A stretch of 6,922 bases of DNA, from assembly GCA_948750805.1 (NCBI GenBank), contig CAPZYV010000050.1, forward strand, positions 1 through 6,922, written 5' to 3'. The translations under genes and the position numbers were made by a program. The notes under the pieces are model-generated. The model had not been told where the DNA came from. It saw only the letters and a list, made by a program, of their open reading frames with translations, and ran no database searches. This stretch comes from an uncultured Bacilli bacterium. GTDB lineage: Bacteria > Bacillota_I > Bacilli_A > RF39 > UBA660. This document shows, piece by piece, positions 1-5,394 of this stretch (position 1 is its first letter; each line of letters begins with the position of its first letter).

Positions 1-8
1 TAAATCAA

Positions 9-366
9 AAATAATATTCCTAAGCCATGTTCTGTTCCCATATGGGCGACAAATATTTATCTACTAGGTTGCCCTAGTCCCTTACGCCATTTTTGTTCTT
101 TTGTAAGAGCTCTCCTACCAAATTTGGATTTCTCACTCGTGGGGTTTACCGCGTTCCATTTCCACCGTTTCCAGTTTGTACGTTACTATGGCACTTTATC
201 CTTACCATCTCCATAGAAATTCTTTAGGAGACTTCAGGGCCGTTAGAGATTTTCTCTACCTTAGGTTATCTTTTCCCTAAGCACGAACACTACAGTCATT
301 ACAGAGCTGTGTGAGCATGGACTTTCCTCTACATAATATTTATGCAGCATTTGTCCGAATATTATT
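9..366 (-). ncRNA. rnpB: RNase P RNA, bacterial type B
   Basis: This is the catalytic RNA of ribonuclease P, which removes 5' leaders from precursor tRNAs together with the RnpA protein. Read on the minus strand, the universal core is plain. The 5' strand of P4 is GAGGAAAGTCC (319-329), and its partner ACAGAACATGGCTTA lies at 21-35. GTAGTGTTCGTGC follows P4 closely, and GGAACGCGGTAAACCCC leads into GAGAAATCC in the specificity/CR region. These blocks resemble the Bacillus subtilis type B RNA rather than the type A form. The ends are set by helix P1: bases 357-366 pair with about 11-20, giving roughly 355 nt, somewhat shorter than the ~400 nt of B. subtilis. There is no room for a separate promoter between gpsB and P1, so it is probably transcribed from the gpsB promoter or from inside gpsB and then processed. 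Its terminator would lie left of the window. The exact ends are inferred. Confidence 0.96.
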
Positions 367-691
367 ATTCATATTTCCCAAAAACTACTTTTTCTAATTT
401 ACTAATCCGTCTTAATAAATCAACATTATTTGTGGCACCACCACTAGATTCTTCACTGGCTACAAGTTGTTCCCTAAGACTTCTAATTTCAGCTTTTAAT
501 TTTGAGTTATCTTCATTTAAATTCTTAATTTCTTTATCCTTGCTTTTAATAATATTAATAAATTCAGTATAATCACGAATAACCATATCTAAATATTTAT
601 CAACTTCTTGAGGACGATATCCTCTAGCATCGATTTTAAACTCTTTATCAAGTATCTCTTGAGGAGTTAAATATATCTTATCACTATACAT
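365..691 (-). CDS. gpsB: GpsB, DivIVA-family cell-division/cell-wall adaptor
   Basis: This is a cytoplasmic coiled-coil adaptor that in Bacilli docks class A penicillin-binding proteins and moves them between side wall and septum. The 108-residue product matches the usual ~100. The N-terminal DivIVA-like domain (1-45) carries LTPQEILDKEF and RGYRPQEVDKYLD. Tyr25, Asp31 and Asp35 align without gaps with the residues lining the PBP-binding groove of B. subtilis GpsB. Residues 45-80 form a charged coiled coil, followed by a short Ser/Gly-rich linker. Residues 89-105 (VDLLRRISKLEKVVFG) are the typical C-terminal trimerising helix. The ATG is preceded by AAGGAAGTGG at good spacing and by a consensus promoter. 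The stop codon (365-367) touches helix P1 of rnpB. gpsB next to rnpB and divergent from recU-ponA is the B. subtilis arrangement, though ypsA is absent here. Confidence 0.95.
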   Translation of the reverse strand: MYSDKIYLTPQEILDKEFKIDARGYRPQEVDKYLDMVIRDYTEFINIIKSKDKEIKNLNEDNSKLKAEIRSLREQLVASEESSGGATNNVDLLRRISKLEKVVFGKYE

Positions 692-716
692 AGTCCCACT
701 TCCTTAACTTACAATC

Positions 717-746
717 ATTATAATATTTTTTAGGGTATTTTGTCAA
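717..746 (-). promoter_or_regulatory. Consensus sigma-A promoter of gpsB(-rnpB)
   Basis: On the minus strand TTGACA (741-746) and TATAAT (717-722) both match the vegetative consensus exactly, with an 18-bp spacer. Transcription should start near 710, giving a leader of about 20 nt before the gpsB ATG. This is the best promoter in the window. It would make gpsB and probably the abutting rnpB independent of the small gene upstream. Confidence 0.85.
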
Positions 747-845
747 TAAGTTAAGTATTTTAAAGCTAAAAGTCTTCTAAAAGCTTATTTCTCTATTAAT
801 GTTATACGCTTTTTATTAGTTGAAAATATTTAAATAAAATTAAAT

Positions 846-965
846 TTACATATCAAATGTCTCAGGTTCCTCATCTATATTATTTAAAGTACAATAAACA
901 TTAAAATCTAATATAAAACCATTAAGTTTTTTTATAACATCATTAATTAATAATTCATTTTTCAT
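846..965 (-). CDS. Hypothetical small protein, 39 aa
   Basis: An open frame of 39 codons, too short for ordinary ORF calling, starts MKNELLINDVIKKLNGF and ends EEPETFDM before TAA. Support for it being real: a GGTGA ribosome site about six bases before the ATG, the same register used by recU and spoIIGA here; a complete frame in otherwise stop-rich DNA; and a plausible promoter upstream (1050-1078). The product would be an acidic soluble peptide with an amphipathic N-terminal helix, one cysteine and no membrane segment or signal peptide. I do not recognise it. It lies between gpsB and recU, where B. subtilis has ypsA, but is far too short to be YpsA and shows no resemblance to it. It could be a spurious frame or a lineage-specific small protein. 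Confidence 0.5.
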   Translation of the reverse strand: MKNELLINDVIKKLNGFILDFNVYCTLNNIDEEPETFDM

Positions 966-1011
966 ATATCTTCACCACTTTAATCTTATCAAATATTAAT
1001 TTTTTTTTCAT
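955..1011 (-). CDS. Possible 18-aa leader peptide upstream of the small gene
   Basis: An ATG at 1009-1011 opens an 18-codon, lysine-rich frame (begins MKKKLIFDKIKVV) ending TGA at 955-957. The 39-aa frame starts at 965, so the two overlap by 11 bp in different frames. The start has a better ribosome site than many genes here (AAAGGAAG, then TTTA, then ATG) and lies about 30 nt past the predicted start of the 1050-1078 promoter. It could be a coupling leader for the 39-aa gene, the translated product itself, or chance. Nothing beyond the ribosome site and overlap supports it. Confidence 0.2.
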   Translation of the reverse strand: MKKKLIFDKIKVVKIYEK

Positions 1012-1025
1012 TAAACTTCCTTTTT

Positions 1026-1032
1026 TTCGACA
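1026..1032 (-). promoter_or_regulatory. Candidate Spo0A box (TGTCGAA)
   Basis: The minus strand reads TTTGTCGAAAA, with the 7-base Spo0A core TGTCGAA matched at every position. It lies about 85-90 bp upstream of the predicted recU transcription start and about 10-17 bp downstream of the predicted start for the small gene. It could therefore repress the small gene or influence recU-ponA. A 7-mer of this composition is expected roughly once by chance in a window this size, so the match alone is weak. The sporulation genes in the same window make it worth recording. Confidence 0.25.
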
Positions 1033-1049
1033 AATCTTAGCAAAATATT

Positions 1050-1078
1050 ATTGTAAACTTATTCTAAAATAATCTAAA
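1050..1078 (-). promoter_or_regulatory. Putative sigma-A promoter for the small gene
   Basis: On the minus strand TTTAGA (1073-1078, 4/6 to TTGACA) and TACAAT (1050-1055, 5/6 to TATAAT) are separated by 17 bp. Transcription would start near 1043 and run through the 18-codon and 39-codon frames toward gpsB. Confidence 0.4.
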
Positions 1079-1082
1079 CTTG

Positions 1083-1111
1083 TAGAAATTAGAATCTATA
1101 TATAGTATAAT
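1083..1111 (+). promoter_or_regulatory. Putative sigma-A promoter of recU-ponA
   Basis: TAGAAA (1083-1088, 4/6 to TTGACA) and a perfect TATAAT (1106-1111) are spaced by 17 bp. The predicted start, near 1118, falls on the GGG of the ribosome site, so the recU mRNA leader would be only about 10 nt. This also argues against the TTG at 1116 as a start codon, because it would lie at or before the 5' end of the message. Confidence 0.55.
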
Positions 1112-1127
1112 TATATTGGGTGAGAAT

Positions 1128-1691
1128 ATGAAATATCCCGGTCTTATTAATAAAAGTTATAAGAAAACAATTAATTATAAAAATAGAGGTATGGACTTAG
1201 AAAATTTAATTAATGAAGCTTGTAAGTACTATTTAAATAATGATATAGCGGTTATTTATAAAAAGCCTACTCCAATCGGAGTTATAGATGTTGATTATAA
1301 AAATGGGGCTCAAATTAATAAAGCTTATTTTAAAGAACCATCAACTTTAGATTACAATGGTTTATATAAAGGAAAATATATTGAATTTGATGCTAAAGAA
1401 TGTAATAGTAATACTTCTTTCCCTATTAAAAATATTCATGAGCATCAGCTGAAACATCTAAAAAAAATTATTAATCATGGTGGTATCGCCTTTCTAATTA
1501 TTGCAATGAATAATAACTATTATTTATTTAAAGGCGAAGATTTATTAGAATTTATTAAAGTTGAAACAAGAAAAAGCATTCCTTTTAATATAATTGATAG
1601 TAAAGGTTATAAATTAAATTATAATTATAATATTGGTCTGGATTATATTGAAGGAATTAATGAATGTTATAAGGAGTTGATTTTAAAATGA
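1128..1691 (+). CDS. recU: RecU, Holliday junction resolvase
   Basis: RecU cuts four-way DNA junctions during recombinational repair and chromosome segregation. The 187-aa product is slightly shorter than the ~200 of B. subtilis and collinear with it: RGMDLENLINEACKYY near the start (20-35), the KKPTPIGVIDVDY core (45-57), STLDYNGLYKGKYIEFDAKE (72-91) and the NTSFPIKNIHEHQ segment (95-107). The PD-(D/E)xK nuclease residues are Asp75 (DYNG) and the EFDAK stretch with Lys90. Where B. subtilis has Glu in FEAK, this protein has Asp88. I chose ATG 1128, not the in-frame TTG 1116, because GGGTGAG (1118-1124) is its ribosome site and MKYPG aligns with the MIRYP start of the family. The stop TGA overlaps the ponA start (ATGA), the same coupling as in B. 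subtilis recU-ponA. Confidence 0.95.
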   Translation: MKYPGLINKSYKKTINYKNRGMDLENLINEACKYYLNNDIAVIYKKPTPIGVIDVDYKNGAQINKAYFKEPSTLDYNGLYKGKYIEFDAKECNSNTSFPIKNIHEHQLKHLKKIINHGGIAFLIIAMNNNYYLFKGEDLLEFIKVETRKSIPFNIIDSKGYKLNYNYNIGLDYIEGINECYKELILK

Positions 1692-4291
1692 AAATACCAA
1701 AATTAAAAAAGAAAACTAGTAACAAATCAAAAAAGAAAGTAAATAAAAAGAATCTAATTTTAATTATTTTAATTAGTATGGGCATATGTGTTACATCCTT
1801 AATACTTGCTTTCTCATTATTTATAATTATTACTAGTCCTGATTTTATTCCTAAAGAATTATATACTAAACAAGCGACGGTTTTATATGCAAATGATGGC
1901 GTTACAGAAATTGCTCGTTATGGAAGTGAAAATGTTGAACTTATTACCTATAATGATTTACCAGAAGTTTTAGTTGATGCTTTAGTTGCTACTGAAGATT
2001 CAAGATTTTTCCAACATAATGGTTTTGATGCTGCACGTTTTATAAAAGCTTCTATGGGTCAACTTGCAGGACGTGATGCCGGTGGTGCTTCAACCATTTC
2101 CATGCAAGTTATAAAAAATACTTATACTGGTAATATTGCTGCAGGTATCAAAGGTATAATTCGTAAATTTACTGATATCTATATGGCAGTATTTAAATTA
2201 GAAGCTGTATACACTAAAGAAGAAATTATCGAATTTTATTTAAATTCTCAATGGTTAGGTGGCGGTTCTACTTATTATGGTTCAATTACTGGTATTGAAC
2301 AAGGGAGCCAATACTTCTTTGGTAAATCTGTATCAGATTTAACTTTACCAGAAGCTAGTTTACTTGTTGGTATGTTTAATAATCCTTATTTATTAAACCC
2401 ATATACTAATCCAGAAGGAGCTACTAATAGACGTAGTATAGTTCTAAGTTTAATGGAAAGACATGGTTATATATCTAAAGAAGAAAAAGAATTTGCCGAA
2501 GCTGTACCTGTAAAAAGTTTACTTGCTGTTCATACTAACGATTCAAGTAGTGAATATAGTGCTTTTATTGATTATGTATTATTAGAAGTTCAAAAAGAAA
2601 CTGGTAAAAACCCTGTTGAAGTTCCAATGGCTATTTATACAACAATTGATACTAAAGTACAAAAAGTATTACATCAATTAGAAAAAGGTGAACTATATAA
2701 ATTTAGAGATGATAAAATTCAATTTGGTATGGCTATTACAAATACTAAAAATGGAGCGATAACTGCCCTATCTGGTGGTAGAAAGTATGCAGCCAAGGCA
2801 CTTAATAGAGCTGTTAGTCCAGAATATCGTGGTATAAAAAGAGGAATTGGTTCAACAGCTAAAATATTATTTGATTACGGACCTCATTTAGAATACTTAC
2901 ACAGTTCTCCTGGAACTATCTTTATTGATAAACCATGGACATATTCGACTGGAGCTGGCGTTTATAACTATGATAGAAGTTATAAAGGTGCTATTACCAT
3001 GCGTGCTGCATTAGTTGATTCTCGAAATGTAACTGCTGTTCAAGCTTATCAGCAAGTTGCTAAAGCAGTTGGTGAAGATAAAATAGCTGATTTTGTTCAT
3101 GGTCTTGGAATCAATTACGGAAGCAAATTATATGAATCATATGCTATCGGTGGTGGTATTGAGGTTGACCCTCTTACAATGTCTGCTGCTTATGCTGCTT
3201 ATGGTCGTGGTGGATATTATATTGAACCTTATGCTTTTACTAAAATTGAATATTTAGAAACTGATGAAGTCTACACTCATCCTGTTGAAAAAACCAGAGT
3301 TATGAGTGAAGAAACAGCTTTTATGATTACAGATATGTTAGTTACTGCTGGAGCTAGTGGTGTTGGTGGAAGCTTCTCCGTTAAAGGAACTCATATTGCT
3401 GCCAAAGGTGGTACTACAACAATTTCAGCTAGTGATGCAAAATTAAATGGTATTCCTAGTTCAGCTACTCCAGACCATTGGAACATTACTTATTCTCCAG
3501 ATTATTCTATAGCCTTATGGCATGGATATGATAGAAATACTGATGGATATTTCACTAGCGGTCAAGGAAGTGTTGCTCGTAAAGCTATTATGAAAGCTGT
3601 TGCTCCTAAAATATATAAGCAAAATTCGAAGTTTTCTAAGCCTTCGGGTGTAACTTCTGTAACTGTTGAACGTGATACATACCCCACAAAGCTAGCAAGT
3701 ACTTATACTCCAAATAATTTAAAAATAACAGATTATTACAAAGACGGTTATGAACCTTCAGAAGTATCTTCAAGATTTGATACTCTTGTTAATCCTACAA
3801 ATGGTCAAGCGTCATTTGATGGCACTCGTATTAATCTATCTTGGAATGCAATCCCAACTCCTGAAGCTATTGACCAAAATTATATTGAATCTATGTATAA
3901 CGATTCTTATTGGAAAAATTTTGAAAAATATCGAAATACTTACTACGAAGAAAGAATTAAATATAATACAACTAATATGGGTGATATTGGCTATCATGTT
4001 TATTTAAAAGATGAAACTGGTAACTTAATAAGTTTAGGTTTTACAACTAATACTACTTATACTTATAATGCTAACCCAAGTACAAGTAATTATACTTTTG
4101 TTATTAAATCAGCTTATAGTATTTTTAAAGATAATATGAGTGAAGGTATAACTATTAATGCTCAAGCTGAAATGGATGATAATATAGGTAATATCGGTGG
4201 TCCTACTACTCCTGATAATCCAGATAATCCAGATAATCCAGATAATCCCGATTCTGGAAACACAGACAATAATAATGGTGCTTTAGATTAA
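1688..4291 (+). CDS. ponA: Class A penicillin-binding protein 1 (glycosyltransferase-transpeptidase)
   Basis: This bifunctional membrane enzyme polymerises lipid II and cross-links peptidoglycan outside the membrane. The 867 residues divide into a Lys-rich cytoplasmic tail (1-22), one membrane helix (~23-50), a GT51 glycosyltransferase (~90-265), a transpeptidase (~345-640), a fibronectin-III-like region (~690-826) and an acidic tail with PDN repeats. GT51 motifs are EDSRFFQHNG (Glu103), GASTISMQ (134-140) and KEEIIEFYLN; the usual RKxxE reads RKFTD (159-163). The transpeptidase has Ser389-T-A-Lys392 and Ser445-R-Asn447, with local sequence (GST-K-DYGP, SRN) close to B. subtilis PBP1. The third motif, normally KTG, reads KGG (573-575). 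The ribosome site AAGGAG at 1671 lies inside recU, so translation is coupled. GpsB, the family's usual partner, is encoded nearby, but the tail lacks an Arg-type GpsB-binding motif. A terminator covers the stop codon. Confidence 0.96.
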   Translation: MKIPKLKKKTSNKSKKKVNKKNLILIILISMGICVTSLILAFSLFIIITSPDFIPKELYTKQATVLYANDGVTEIARYGSENVELITYNDLPEVLVDALVATEDSRFFQHNGFDAARFIKASMGQLAGRDAGGASTISMQVIKNTYTGNIAAGIKGIIRKFTDIYMAVFKLEAVYTKEEIIEFYLNSQWLGGGSTYYGSITGIEQGSQYFFGKSVSDLTLPEASLLVGMFNNPYLLNPYTNPEGATNRRSIVLSLMERHGYISKEEKEFAEAVPVKSLLAVHTNDSSSEYSAFIDYVLLEVQKETGKNPVEVPMAIYTTIDTKVQKVLHQLEKGELYKFRDDKIQFGMAITNTKNGAITALSGGRKYAAKALNRAVSPEYRGIKRGIGSTAKILFDYGPHLEYLHSSPGTIFIDKPWTYSTGAGVYNYDRSYKGAITMRAALVDSRNVTAVQAYQQVAKAVGEDKIADFVHGLGINYGSKLYESYAIGGGIEVDPLTMSAAYAAYGRGGYYIEPYAFTKIEYLETDEVYTHPVEKTRVMSEETAFMITDMLVTAGASGVGGSFSVKGTHIAAKGGTTTISASDAKLNGIPSSATPDHWNITYSPDYSIALWHGYDRNTDGYFTSGQGSVARKAIMKAVAPKIYKQNSKFSKPSGVTSVTVERDTYPTKLASTYTPNNLKITDYYKDGYEPSEVSSRFDTLVNPTNGQASFDGTRINLSWNAIPTPEAIDQNYIESMYNDSYWKNFEKYRNTYYEERIKYNTTNMGDIGYHVYLKDETGNLISLGFTTNTTYTYNANPSTSNYTFVIKSAYSIFKDNMSEGITINAQAEMDDNIGNIGGPTTPDNPDNPDNPDNPDSGNTDNNNGALD
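4214..4249 (+). repeat. Four tandem 9-bp units encoding Pro-Asp-Asn repeats
   Basis: GATAATCCA is repeated head to tail four times (the last unit ends CCC), inside the 3' end of ponA. It encodes (PDN)4 in the C-terminal tail. Nearly identical units are typical of slippage-prone tracts, and because the unit is 9 bp, changes in copy number keep the frame. Pro/Asn-rich acidic tails are common at the C-terminus of extracellular PBP1 proteins. Confidence 0.9.
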
Positions 4292-4301
4292 GCACCTTTT
4301 T
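4277..4301 (+). terminator. Intrinsic terminator of recU-ponA, overlapping the ponA stop
   Basis: GGTGCTT (4277-4283) and AAGCACC (4290-4296) form a perfect 7-bp stem with a 6-nt loop, followed directly by TTTTT. The TAA stop of ponA (4289-4291) lies in the loop and 3' arm, so the last four sense codons and the stop are part of the hairpin. Read leftward the hairpin lacks a good U-run, so it is a weak stop for the converging metallopeptidase-like gene. Confidence 0.9.
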
Positions 4302-4422
4302 ATATGTTATCAAATAAGTTTTAATTACGATTTTCTTTTAGGATATTCTTGATATTTTTTGAAGTCTATTTTCATAATTTTCAGATAATTCTTTTGTTTT
4401 TATATTTATATTCAAATAATAT
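4302..4422. other. Convergent intergenic spacer, no convincing gene
   Basis: About 120 AT-rich bases separate the ends of ponA and the metallopeptidase-like gene. No clear hairpin with a U-run serves the leftward gene. On the minus strand a short stop-terminated frame contains ELSENYENRLQKIS (about 4344-4385), and an overlapping 16-codon ATG frame reads MKIDFKKYQEY. Neither has a ribosome site. They may be a decayed gene remnant or chance. Confidence 0.4.
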
Positions 4423-5316
4423 CTAATTTAATTTTATTAGTTCTATATCTTTAAACCCAAAAGAATATTCTGGAGCAAATCTCACATATTCACTTCTATT
4501 AATATCTTGTGATAATTTATTAGTTTCGCCTTTATGATATTCTCTTAAACCTACATCTAATGATTTATATAAATTAGGGCCAAATATTTTTTCTAAAACC
4601 TTTACTAAAGTTCTACTATCTTTATATAATACAGCATTATAAAATAGTTTAAATATTTCTTGATTAAAAAATAAAGGTTCAAGTAACTTAGTTATGTTAC
4701 CATAGCTATATTCATATTCATCTAAATTTAGATTAGCTAGCAATTCTTTTAGTTTTAAATCGGTTATAGGTTTATATTTTAACATTTCTATTATTCCTAA
4801 GTATAAATAAACAATATAGCTATTGAATGCTTCTTCTAAATATCGATAATAATAGCTACCACTAAAATCAACTTGTGCTAAGCCACAATAAAATCCACCA
4901 TCTTGTGAGTTATCATAAGAATTAATAATACTATTCATTGCATGTTTTAATTCATGTAAAAATTTATCTAATACTAGCCAAATAGGTATTAAAGAATTTC
5001 CATTTTCATCTCGCCACTCAGTAATAATTATAAAATCATTTTTATAAACTCTATTTTTATTAAAACTAGGGATTTCATAGCAATCTGTCTCAATATCGAT
5101 TCTAGGATAATATTTTTTTAACATATTATCAAAACTACCATCATTTATTAGTATATATTTAGTACTTAATACTTCTTCGATAATATCAGATATATCAGGG
5201 TCAAAAGTTACAAAAGCAAAATAACATAAAGTTAAAACATTAATAGTATCCTCATCATAATGAAAATCTTTAGTTAATTTGATAATCAGTTTTTTTATAT
5301 CATCTATTAACTTCAT
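4423..5316 (-). CDS. Uncharacterised HExxH (zincin-like) putative metallopeptidase
   Basis: I do not recognise this family. The 297-residue protein has no signal peptide or membrane helix and should be cytoplasmic. Its one telling feature is FLHELKHAM: HExxH at 121-125, inside a predicted helix (WLVLDKFLHELKHAMNSI). A second helix about 35 residues on holds LEEAFNSYIV (160-169), where Glu161 or Glu162 could be the third zinc ligand as in gluzincins. Hydrophobic strands ahead of it (DFIIITEW, 94-101) fit a zincin edge strand. The N-terminal (1-55) and C-terminal (185-297) parts are helical and unassigned. The ATG has AGAGGGGA as ribosome site and a likely own promoter (5343-5371). It lies 56 bp downstream of sigE on the same strand, where sigG stands in classical spore formers. 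Peptidase activity is inferred from motifs only. Confidence 0.75.
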   Translation of the reverse strand: MKLIDDIKKLIIKLTKDFHYDEDTINVLTLCYFAFVTFDPDISDIIEEVLSTKYILINDGSFDNMLKKYYPRIDIETDCYEIPSFNKNRVYKNDFIIITEWRDENGNSLIPIWLVLDKFLHELKHAMNSIINSYDNSQDGGFYCGLAQVDFSGSYYYRYLEEAFNSYIVYLYLGIIEMLKYKPITDLKLKELLANLNLDEYEYSYGNITKLLEPLFFNQEIFKLFYNAVLYKDSRTLVKVLEKIFGPNLYKSLDVGLREYHKGETNKLSQDINRSEYVRFAPEYSFGFKDIELIKLN

Positions 5317-5342
5317 ATTATCCCCTCTTTTGTTAGTTATGT

Positions 5343-5371
5343 ATTATAAAATAAGCCAATAGAAAAAGCAA
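5343..5371 (-). promoter_or_regulatory. Putative promoter of the HExxH gene
   Basis: On the minus strand TTGCTT (5366-5371) is followed after 17 bp by a perfect TATAAT (5343-5348). The start would fall near 5336, about 20 nt before the ATG. The -35 lies within the 3' arm of the sigE hairpin. A sigma-E promoter was looked for: CATAACTA just downstream resembles the start of the CATACAnT -10, but no good -35 partner was found. Confidence 0.45.
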
Positions 5372-5394
5372 GCTATATATTCATAGTTTGCTTT
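5363..5394 (-). terminator. Hairpin with U-run at the end of sigE
   Basis: On the minus strand AAAGCAA (5388-5394) pairs with TTGCTTT (5365-5371), and an inner CTAT/ATAG extends the stem past one A-C mismatch, leaving a ~6-nt loop. The U-run (five T, two of them outside the stem) is short. The sigE TAG stop (5373-5375) sits in the 3' arm. It probably ends much of the spoIIGA-sigE message but may leak into the HExxH gene. Confidence 0.55.

Noticed and set aside
342..572. Plus-strand frame of 76 codons
   Set aside because: It lies antisense to gpsB and rnpB, whose assignments are certain, and it has no family resemblance.
766..783. Direct repeat CTAAAAG...CTAAAAG between gpsB and the small gene
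   Set aside because: There are only two 7-base copies, with no hairpin or U-run and no promoter role visible. Most likely chance in AT-rich DNA.
1116..1127. TTG at 1116 as the recU start
   Set aside because: It overlaps the ribosome site of the ATG at 1128, sits at or before the predicted transcript start, and the added residues do not align with RecU.
3750..4007. Plus-strand frame of 85 codons inside ponA
   Set aside because: It is a shifted frame of the ponA FN3-like region, with low-complexity Leu/Ile content typical of a shadow.
4214..4249. Tandem units as a CRISPR-like array
   Set aside because: The units are contiguous 9-mers in frame within ponA and have no spacers.
4338..4405. Protein-like fragment ELSENYENRLQKIS on the minus strand
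   Set aside because: No start or ribosome site, and a stop soon after. Too short to call a pseudogene.
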